Source: Gammaproteobacteria bacterium (GTDB lineage: Bacteria; Pseudomonadota; Gammaproteobacteria; UWMA-0217). Taken from it: 5,133 bases of DNA. Each line of letters starts with the position of its first letter. Within the stretch, counting starts at the first letter, position 1. The stretch is from NCBI GenBank assembly GCA_011330835.1, contig DRPO01000277.1, forward strand, positions 1-5,133. Reading direction: 5' to 3'. The position numbers and the translations under genes are program-made. The notes under the pieces are model-generated. The model did no database searches. It saw only the letters and a program-made list of their open reading frames with translations, and was not told the DNA's origin. Shown in pieces: positions 1 to 4,621 of this stretch.

Positions 1-39
1 CGCGCCCCGCCAGGCGTAAAGAGCTTGAATCTTCAGCAC
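1..39 (-). CDS. Possible 5' stub of a hydroxyacylglutathione hydrolase (glyoxalase II)
   Basis: Only 13 codons lie in the window, reading leftward from a GTG at 39 and running off the edge. The peptide begins (V/M)LKIQALYAWRGA, which resembles the usual GloB opening of the form M-x-x-I-x-A-L-P-A-F followed by DNY. The DNY motif is not matched by the last residues seen. GloB hydrolyses S-lactoylglutathione to D-lactate and glutathione in methylglyoxal detoxification. The main support is synteny: in Pseudomonas gloB is divergent from the methyltransferase-rnhA-dnaQ cluster. There is no well-placed ribosome binding site, since the nearest AGGA is about 15 bases away. No in-frame ATG lies further upstream. 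The stub could be chance or another gene. Confidence 0.3.
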   Translation of the reverse strand, partial: MLKIQALYAWRGA

Positions 40-141
40 TCGTTTGTTGCCCGTTCCTGGTCTATCATAGTGATCAAGGCAGTTGCCCGATGTTGTCGGC
101 GATGAACAGGCCGCGAGTCCGGGGTTCCCGAGCACAAGACA
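40..141. promoter_or_regulatory. Putative divergent promoter region upstream of the methyltransferase operon
   Basis: This gap separates the methyltransferase gene from the possible divergent gloB stub. A perfect odd dyad, CTAT-C-ATAG, sits at 62-70. It contains a -10-like hexamer on each strand: TATCAT on plus and TATGAT on minus, each 5 of 6 to consensus. The palindrome TGATCA follows at 71-76. No convincing -35 hexamer is correctly spaced on either strand, so a promoter is inferred mainly from position. Confidence 0.2.
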
Positions 142-912
142 ATGAACGCCATTCGACAGAAAAATCTCAGTGCCTGGTACGCCTCGCCGCGAGGCCAGGT
201 CTTCGCCCGCAAGCTGCAAGAGGCGGTGGCGCCGTGGTTGCAGGGCATCTTTGGCTATCACGCGGTGCAGTTGGGCATGTGCCCGGCGCTGTCGTTGCTG
301 GAACAGTCCCGCATCAACCACCGCGTGATGGCGGATTACCCCGATTGCGGGGATGTGCTCTGCCGCCCCGAGGCGCTGCCGTTCGAATCGGACTCGATAG
401 ACCTGCTGGTGGCGGCGCACTGTCTGGAGGTCTCCGACGATCCACACGCCCTGCTGCGCGAAGCCGAGCGGGCGCTGGTGGCGGAAGGGCATCTGCTGGT
501 GATCGGCATTGACCCCTGGACGTTGTGGGGCGGCTGGCGCAAGCTCAGCGGTCGCGGCTCGCAGCTCTACTCACAGAGCAAGGTCAAGGACTGGCTGGGT
601 CTGCTGGGCTTCGATTTCCAGCGCAGCCAGATGCTGCCGATGTTCGATGTTCACCTGCCGCTCGGCATGGCCAGTCTGCCGAAAACCGGTCAGTTCGCGA
701 ACCTGCTCGCCTCCAATATCGCCGGCGGCTACGCAATGCTGGCGAAAAAGCGGGTCACCACGCTGACCCCCATCACGCCGCCCTGGCGGCGCGCGCCAAA
801 ACTGATTCCCGGCGGCCTGGTCAAGCCGGCGGCGCGCAGCCAGCGACGCACGCCGGCTCCGGCTCCCGTGCTGGTCTATGACGTTTCCCGCCGCAAGCCC
901 AAGCCCGAATGA
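142..912 (+). CDS. SAM-dependent methyltransferase-like protein (class I, Methyltransf_11 type)
   Basis: This 256-residue cytosolic protein resembles the small class I methyltransferases found beside rnhA and gloB in gammaproteobacteria. Its substrate is unknown. The recognisable core is residues 77-124: EALPF followed by an acidic DSIDLLVAAHCLE segment (motif II region), then LLREAERALVAEGHLLVIG, the usual post-II/motif III helix and strand. The glycine-rich SAM loop (motif I) is degenerate: around residues 41-46 only AVQLGM is seen, not GxGxG. The last 45 or so residues are rich in Pro, Arg and Lys (APVLVYDVSRRKPKPE), probably a flexible basic tail. The ATG at 142 fits the family N-terminus, although no strong Shine-Dalgarno is visible. 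The stop overlaps the rnhA start as ATGA, indicating an operon and probable translational coupling. The fold is fairly secure. Catalytic activity and substrate are not. Confidence 0.85.
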   Translation: MNAIRQKNLSAWYASPRGQVFARKLQEAVAPWLQGIFGYHAVQLGMCPALSLLEQSRINHRVMADYPDCGDVLCRPEALPFESDSIDLLVAAHCLEVSDDPHALLREAERALVAEGHLLVIGIDPWTLWGGWRKLSGRGSQLYSQSKVKDWLGLLGFDFQRSQMLPMFDVHLPLGMASLPKTGQFANLLASNIAGGYAMLAKKRVTTLTPITPPWRRAPKLIPGGLVKPAARSQRRTPAPAPVLVYDVSRRKPKPE

Positions 913-1352
913 TCGAGATCTATACCGATGGCGCCTGCCGGGGCAATCCGGGGCCGGGCGGGTGGGGCGCCTTGCTGCGCTACGGCTCCCATGAAAAGGA
1001 GTTGTGGGGCGGCGAGCCGCAAACCACCAACAACCGCATGGAGCTGACGGCGGTCATCGAAGGCCTCGCCGCGCTGAAATCCACCCGGCATCCCGTGACG
1101 GTCACCACCGACTCCCGTTACGTCATGGATGGCATTACCCGCTGGCTGCCGGGCTGGAAAAAGCGCGGCTGGAAGACCGCCTCGAAGCAGCCGGTCAAGA
1201 ACGTGGATCTCTGGCAAAGGCTCGATGAACTGGCGGCGCGCTACCAGATCGACTGGCGCTGGGTAAAAGGGCACAGCGGCCACCGCGAAAATGAACACGT
1301 CGACCAGCTCGCCAATCGCGGCATCGACGAAATGCTGAGCAAGAACCGCTGA
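909..1352 (+). CDS. rnhA: Ribonuclease HI
   Basis: RNase HI cuts the RNA strand of RNA-DNA hybrids in the cytoplasm, removing R-loops and primer RNA. The 147-residue protein is near the usual length (155 in E. coli) and aligns end to end. It has the YTDGACRGNPGPGGWG opening with catalytic D7, TNNRMEL with E45, TTDSRY with D68, and the WVKGHSGHRENE loop with H122, followed by D132. These correspond to E. coli D10, E48, D70, H124 and D134. The basic handle KKRGWKTASKQPVKNVDLW (84-102), which grips the hybrid, is intact. The ATG lies in the overlap with the upstream stop, and the ribosome site is weak, consistent with translational coupling. Its TGA overlaps the dnaQ ATG by one base. In enterics rnhA and dnaQ are divergent. 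Co-directional transcription here matches the Pseudomonas-type arrangement. Confidence 0.98.
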   Translation: MIEIYTDGACRGNPGPGGWGALLRYGSHEKELWGGEPQTTNNRMELTAVIEGLAALKSTRHPVTVTTDSRYVMDGITRWLPGWKKRGWKTASKQPVKNVDLWQRLDELAARYQIDWRWVKGHSGHRENEHVDQLANRGIDEMLSKNR

Positions 1353-2059
1353 TGTCCGAAGACCGACAGATCGTTCTCGATACCGAAACCACCGGCCTCG
1401 AACCCTCGGACGGGCACCGAATCATCGAAATCGGCTGCGTCGAAATGGTCAACCGGCGTGTGACCGGCAACAACTATCACCAATACCTCCAGCCCGACCG
1501 CCTGATTGACGAGGGCGCCGTCGAGGTTCATGGCATCACCAACGAATTCCTGCAAGACAAGCCGCGCATGGCGGATGTCGTGGAAGCCTTCATCGACTAC
1601 GTGCGCGGCGCCGAACTGATCATCCACAACGCGCCGTTCGACGTCGGTTTCATCAATCACGAACTGGCGCTGCTGGGCGACGCCTGGGGCCGGATCGAGG
1701 ACCACTGCCAGATCACCGACACCCTCGAAATGGCCCGCAAGATGCGGCCCGGCCAGCGCAACACCCTGGACGCGCTGTGCAAGGTCTACGAAGTCGACAA
1801 CTCCAACCGGACGCTGCACGGCGCGTTGCTGGACGCCCAGATCCTCGCCGAAGTCTACCTCGCCATGACCGGCGGACAGGGCAGCCTGATGCTCTCGGAC
1901 GAACTCGCCGAAGGTCCCGGCGGCAGCGACAGCCTGATAAGTCGCATCGAAAGGCGAGTCGAATTGCCCATCATCGCCGCCAGCGAAAAGGAACTGGCCG
2001 AGCATGAAAAGATGCTGGCGATGATCCGGGAGACAGCGGGGGATGTTCAGACCTTCTGA
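1352..2059 (+). CDS. dnaQ: DNA polymerase III epsilon subunit (3'-5' proofreading exonuclease)
   Basis: Epsilon is the proofreading exonuclease of the replicative polymerase core, bound to the alpha and theta subunits or their equivalents. The 235-residue length matches the family (243 in E. coli). The DEDDh exonuclease residues are all present: D10 and E12 in VLDTETTG, D97 in HNAPFDVGF, H156 in TLHGALLDA and D161. QGSLML at 176-181 occupies the place of the internal beta-clamp-binding motif of E. coli epsilon (QTSMAF). Residues 182-235 form the linker and C-terminal segment that contacts alpha, ending with ASEKELAEHEKMLAMI, a typical epsilon tail. The ATG shares its A with the rnhA stop (TGATG), so it is the third cistron of the operon. 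No truncation is seen, so the downstream insertion zone leaves it intact. Confidence 0.98.
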   Translation: MSEDRQIVLDTETTGLEPSDGHRIIEIGCVEMVNRRVTGNNYHQYLQPDRLIDEGAVEVHGITNEFLQDKPRMADVVEAFIDYVRGAELIIHNAPFDVGFINHELALLGDAWGRIEDHCQITDTLEMARKMRPGQRNTLDALCKVYEVDNSNRTLHGALLDAQILAEVYLAMTGGQGSLMLSDELAEGPGGSDSLISRIERRVELPIIAASEKELAEHEKMLAMIRETAGDVQTF

Positions 2060-2127
2060 GCGCGAAGTCTTTTTCTCGAAAATCGGTGAGTTCATACGCT
2101 TTTGCCGGTTTTTCATCGGCGCGATGA

Positions 2128-2154
2128 ATCCTCCTGTTGAGCTGGAGGCTTTTG
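2128..2154 (+). terminator. Weak intrinsic-terminator-like hairpin after dnaQ
   Basis: CCTCC (2130-2134) pairs with GGAGG (2144-2148) around a 9-base loop, with AA/TT pairing beyond one mismatch. The 3' arm is followed by CTTTTG rather than a long T run. It is placed where a terminator of the dnaQ operon would be expected, but the stem is short and the T tract poor. Confidence 0.3.
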
Positions 2155-2192
2155 TCGAGCGTTGGAATCTGTTGCATACTGATTACGTTGCA
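2152..2192 (+). promoter_or_regulatory. Candidate promoter and operator of the ParD/ParE pair
   Basis: TTGTCG (2152-2157) and CATACT (2175-2180) are each 4 of 6 to the sigma-70 consensus and are separated by exactly 17 bases. They would start transcription near 2187, about 25 bases before the antitoxin ATG. GTTGCA occurs twice as a direct repeat (2171-2176 and 2187-2192), overlapping the -10 hexamer and the predicted start. ATTAC-GTT-GCAAT is an imperfect dyad at 2182-2194. ParD-type ribbon-helix-helix proteins normally bind short repeats at their own promoter, so this is a reasonable operator candidate, but it is not proven. Confidence 0.4.
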
Positions 2193-2211
2193 ATCACAGT
2201 GAGTACGGATC

Positions 2212-2460
2212 ATGACGGCGCGTAGTATCTCGTTACGCATGAGCGAGGAGAAGATCCGGCAAGTGGATAGTCTTGCCAAGACCCTCGGGCGTTCGCGAGC
2301 ATGGATCATCAACCAGGCCACGGATCGATATCTGGCCTACGAGAGCTGGTTCGCCGAACAGGTCGAGCAAGGCCTGACCGAGGCGGAAGCCGGCAAGACG
2401 GCGTCGCATAATGAGGTTATGGCTGGGTTGCGCGAGCGAATTGCCAAGGGCGGCAAGTGA
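2212..2460 (+). CDS. ParD/CopG-type ribbon-helix-helix antitoxin
   Basis: This 82-residue protein is the probable antitoxin of a type II toxin-antitoxin pair. It should dimerise, bind its own promoter and mask the toxin encoded next to it. Residues 3-10 (ARSISLRM) form the DNA-contacting beta strand. Residues 11-24 and 27-42 (RSRAWIINQATDRYL) are the two helices of the ribbon-helix-helix fold. The acidic C-terminal half, including AEAGKTASHNEVMAGLRER, is the toxin-binding part and resembles the G-x-x-x-S-H-x-E-V-M segment common in this group. The first ATG is chosen because the later one at 2239 would delete the beta strand. The ribosome site is weak. The stop overlaps the toxin start as GTGA, so translation is likely coupled. 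Cognate pairing with ParE is inferred from adjacency and family. Confidence 0.9.
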   Translation: MTARSISLRMSEEKIRQVDSLAKTLGRSRAWIINQATDRYLAYESWFAEQVEQGLTEAEAGKTASHNEVMAGLRERIAKGGK

Positions 2461-2741
2461 GACTGCGTTGGACGGCGGCCGCCCAAGCTGATCTTGAGGC
2501 CATTATCGACTACTTTCTCGCGGAAAATCCGACCATTGCCGGTGATATCGTGGAACGGATCGATCAGGCCGTAAGGCCCTTGGTCGACCATCCGGGGATA
2601 GGGCGGCCGGGGCGGGTGACTGGGTCGCGTGAGCTAGTCGTCAGTGGTCTGCCCTACATACTGCCGTATCAAGTCTCCCCCGACACGATTATCATCCTGC
2701 GCGTGTTGCACTCGGCGCAGCGGTGGCCAACAAAGTTCTGA
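2457..2741 (+). CDS. RelE/ParE-family toxin
   Basis: This 94-residue protein has the full length and pattern of the RelE/ParE superfamily, ParE-like subgroup. It opens with MRLRWTAAAQADLEAI, then has a helical hairpin, the DHPGIGRPG turn (44-52), SREL (57-60), LPYILPYQV (65-73) and the terminal strand with LRVLHSAQRWP (81-91). Characterised ParE proteins poison DNA gyrase, while RelE cuts mRNA on the ribosome. The HPxxGRPGR...REL and RVLH...Q.WP pattern favours ParE, but the target cannot be read from sequence. The GTG start lies in a 4-base overlap with the antitoxin stop and gives the conserved N-terminus. No frameshift or truncation is seen, so the toxin is potentially active. The gene ends 54 bases before the convergent PIN gene. 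Confidence 0.92.
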   Translation: MRLRWTAAAQADLEAIIDYFLAENPTIAGDIVERIDQAVRPLVDHPGIGRPGRVTGSRELVVSGLPYILPYQVSPDTIIILRVLHSAQRWPTKF

Positions 2742-2795
2742 TCGATGGATCCCTATGATTGGTTGGAGCAGTATTGTCAGTGGTCGCGCCGCCCC

Positions 2796-3293
2796 TTATC
2801 GTTCGAAACGGTTGATCTGTAGGCCAACTTCTTTCCAGGGAAGCCGGCGTTGTTGGTTTTTCATTTTTTCATAGGCGGATTCAGCACGCTTTGAATCAAT
2901 AATTCCAGATTGAAACATCTGTTCCATCAGCCACAGTGTGCCGTGAATCTCTTGTTTCATTTGTCGGCAGATTTTTCTGAGAATCCGGTCTCCACTCAAG
3001 AGAGGGCATTTCTTGTCCTGAGCGAGCGCTAAAGCTGACAGGTCGTATCGACTTGCGCCAGACTTCCCATATTGCTCAACAAGCTCGAAGGCGGCTTGAA
3101 CGCATTCAGCTTTCATTTCCAGTATCGAAAGCCCGATATTGGGGAGGTTTGGGTGGTGGTCCGACAGTTCATCGTGAAACAGGATGTCGGGTACCGCAAA
3201 CTCGTATTCCAGGCGAAACATGTCTTCGAGTAGCCCGGCGACTTCCATGTCGATGAGTATATTGGCGTCACTAATCAGCAGCTTGTTGGGCAC
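2796..3293 (-). CDS. PIN-domain protein, probable endoribonuclease toxin (DUF3368-like)
   Basis: This 165-residue protein is probably a PIN-fold, metal-dependent ribonuclease. The acidic residues expected for the fold are in place: D9 in ISDANILID, E42 in VPDILFHDEL, D84 in ASRYDLSALALA and D102 in LLSGDRILR. The C-terminal part, HGTLWLMEQMFQSGIID...AYEKM...RRLPW, resembles the tail of DUF3368-like PIN proteins. There is no signal peptide or membrane segment. The start is GTG at 3293, inside the last codons of the upstream peptidase-fusion gene. The 23-base overlap points to translational coupling, with GGA about 10 bases upstream as a weak ribosome site. Local G+C is lower than in rnhA-dnaQ, suggesting transfer. 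The fold assignment is good. The toxin role is inferred from its partner, and the RNA target is unknown. Confidence 0.8.
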   Translation of the reverse strand: MPNKLLISDANILIDMEVAGLLEDMFRLEYEFAVPDILFHDELSDHHPNLPNIGLSILEMKAECVQAAFELVEQYGKSGASRYDLSALALAQDKKCPLLSGDRILRKICRQMKQEIHGTLWLMEQMFQSGIIDSKRAESAYEKMKNQQRRLPWKEVGLQINRFER

Positions 3294-4335
3294 GTTCCAT
3301 GTTCCGTTGTCTGTGGAATTCAGGGAGGGGCAGCATCAACAGTTCAGCGGCTTTTGACTCGGCAATGAGCCCTTCGGCCAATGCGTGGTAGACCAGTTGG
3401 GTAAACAGCGAGGGTTGTTCTGATGGATAGATGCCCCCCGGTTCATTCTTGATCCAGCCTTGCTTTCGAAAAAAGATGCGCATTTTTCCAGCGTTTGCCT
3501 TTGAAAGGATATTCAAATCCTCGGCCCGGTGAATCCAGCCGGACATGCTGAGCCCATAGGCTTTTTTGAGGATATTGAGTTCGCGAGGCTCCAGCCAGGT
3601 TCGCTTGGTTCCCAGTTCCTTGCTGACCTCCGGGGCGGGCGCCAGGAACGCGCCGGCGAATCGATTGCAGGCTTTTTCTTCGTCCAGATTATCGGTCAGT
3701 CGCTCCGACAGGATAAGGTGTCCGAGTTCATGCGCGAGCGTGAATCGCTGGCGGTCTCCCGGCCAGTGGGCGCCGACAACGATGATGGGTAAACCGTTAA
3801 CGGTTGCCGCGAGGCCGTCAAATTTGTCGCCGTGAAGCACTTCAGTCTGGAAGACCATCACGCCACGTTCTTCCAGAGCATCCGTCAGATCGGGGATCGG
3901 GTTGTTGCCCAGCCCCCAGGCCTCTCGCACGGCGATGGCGACTTCTTCTATCTGATCCAGGGAGTCGATATGCGGCGCGAGGTTGGCTGGCGGCTCGAAT
4001 TGTGCGATCGGGTGCGTCGGAAGAAAATCCAGAAGTTCAAAGAAACGCTCCAGTTGTTCAATAACGCCCGCATGAATTTGGTCCAGTGTTTTAGCGCCAA
4101 GTTTGCGGTGTTTACGGTATTCAACGCCTTCCAGTTCGATCGCATTCGTACGGAAAAAGTATTCCGTTCGCACGTGTAATGCCCGGGCAAGTGCAATCAA
4201 CACGCCGGACGAAGGCGTGGCCTGCCCGTTTTCGTACTTGGAGATGGACATGGCGCTGATCTTTGCTCGCTGGGCGAGATCGCGCATGGAGAGGCCGGCG
4301 GCTTTGCGAGCCTGTTTGATGCGTTGGCCGATCAT
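3271..4335 (-). CDS. XRE helix-turn-helix / ImmA-IrrE (COG2856) metallopeptidase fusion, putative antitoxin-regulator
   Basis: This 354-residue protein fuses two domains. Residues 1-62 are an XRE (Cro/cI) helix-turn-helix: RIKQARKAAGLSMRDLAQRA, then ISAMSISKYENGQATPS and LIALARALHV. Residues 130-235 are an ImmA/IrrE-type zinc peptidase: IPDLTDALEERGVMVF, then FTLAHELGHLIL with the HELGH motif (H202, E203, H206), then DEEKACNRFAGAFLAP, where E219 or E220 is the likely third zinc ligand. The C-terminal 100 or so residues resemble the helical tail common in this family. ImmA cleaves a phage-type repressor and the IrrE/DdrO system controls the Deinococcus radiation response. XRE-COG2856 fusions have been predicted as toxin-antitoxin components from comparative genomics. 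AGAGAGAA lies just upstream of the ATG. The PIN gene overlaps its 3' end. The physiological substrate is unknown. Confidence 0.9.
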   Translation of the reverse strand: MIGQRIKQARKAAGLSMRDLAQRAKISAMSISKYENGQATPSSGVLIALARALHVRTEYFFRTNAIELEGVEYRKHRKLGAKTLDQIHAGVIEQLERFFELLDFLPTHPIAQFEPPANLAPHIDSLDQIEEVAIAVREAWGLGNNPIPDLTDALEERGVMVFQTEVLHGDKFDGLAATVNGLPIIVVGAHWPGDRQRFTLAHELGHLILSERLTDNLDEEKACNRFAGAFLAPAPEVSKELGTKRTWLEPRELNILKKAYGLSMSGWIHRAEDLNILSKANAGKMRIFFRKQGWIKNEPGGIYPSEQPSLFTQLVYHALAEGLIAESKAAELLMLPLPEFHRQRNMERAQQAAD

Positions 4336-4353
4336 GGAATTCTCTCTGTTTTG

Positions 4354-4390
4354 GTTTACAAATTATAATTTATTAATCTATATTGTAAAC
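4354..4390 (-). promoter_or_regulatory. Promoter with overlaid operator for the XRE-peptidase/PIN operon
   Basis: Read leftward, TTTACA (4389-4384, 5 of 6 to the -35 consensus) and a perfect TATAAT (4367-4362) are separated by 16 bases. Transcription would start near 4355, about 20 bases before the ATG. Two symmetric elements overlie it. A perfect 8-base inverted repeat has one arm over the -35 (4383-4390) and one over the predicted start (4354-4361), 29 bases apart centre to centre. A perfect 12-base palindrome, AAATTATAATTT (4360-4371), covers the -10. This is what an operator for autorepression by the XRE protein would look like; binding is inferred. The stretch is strongly A+T-rich compared with its surroundings. 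Confidence 0.7.
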
Positions 4391-4621
4391 TTAGGCTGAT
4401 TGAGGTTGTTTGTCAATCAGGACAGTTGCTCAATGGCCAAACTGAGAGGCATCTCTATGCGTCGGCCCTGAAAACCGCCCATGTCACAGCGAAACCGGCG
4501 CGAGCCTCTGCTACAATAATCCGATGCGAAAAGAACAAGATAACGGCAGATCGGTACATTTTCCGAGCGTTTCAAGATCTGTTGTCTCACAAATTCCCCG
4601 TGGCGGACTTTGGAGACAACG
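4391..4621 (+). promoter_or_regulatory. Leader and putative promoter region of the GMC oxidoreductase gene
   Basis: This is the non-coding stretch between the two divergent transcription units. The best promoter signal toward the flavoenzyme is TGCTACAAT at 4509-4517. It contains an extended -10 (TGn plus TACAAT, 5 of 6 to consensus), but no good -35 hexamer stands 16-18 bases upstream. If used, it would give an untranslated leader of roughly 95 bases. AGAGGC (4445-4450) can pair with GCCTCT (4504-4509), and GCAT-CTCT-ATGC (4449-4460) is a small alternative hairpin. No known riboswitch or small RNA is recognised. Confidence 0.3.
4396..4420. repeat. 7+7 base inverted repeat in the divergent control region
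   Basis: CTGATTG (4396-4402) is perfectly inverted as CAATCAG (4414-4420) around an 11-base spacer. It lies just upstream of the minus-strand promoter. There is no T tract on either side, so it is not an intrinsic terminator. It may be a further protein-binding site, possibly for the flavoenzyme gene, or a chance dyad. Confidence 0.45.

Noticed and set aside
90..512. Long plus-strand open frame overlapping the methyltransferase gene
   Set aside because: It is an Arg/Gly/Ala-rich frame typical of a shadow in G+C-rich coding DNA. The overlapping frame has clear methyltransferase features.
1241..2116. 291-residue minus-strand open frame opposite rnhA and dnaQ
   Set aside because: It is antisense to dnaQ, whose DEDDh motifs are complete, and it shows no family motif of its own.
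2130..2154. Strong rho-independent terminator after dnaQ
   Set aside because: Only a 5-base stem with a CTTTTG tail is present, so it is listed as weak only.
2043..2225. 60-residue frame between dnaQ and the antitoxin
   Set aside because: It overlaps both the dnaQ end and the antitoxin start, shows no recognisable motif and has no ribosome site. The inner ATG at 2124 gives only a 33-residue peptide, so a leader peptide cannot be excluded but is not supported.
4411..4416. Perfect TTGACA on the minus strand as an alternative -35
   Set aside because: No -10-like hexamer stands 16-18 bases downstream. The TTTACA/TATAAT pair is much better spaced for the same gene.
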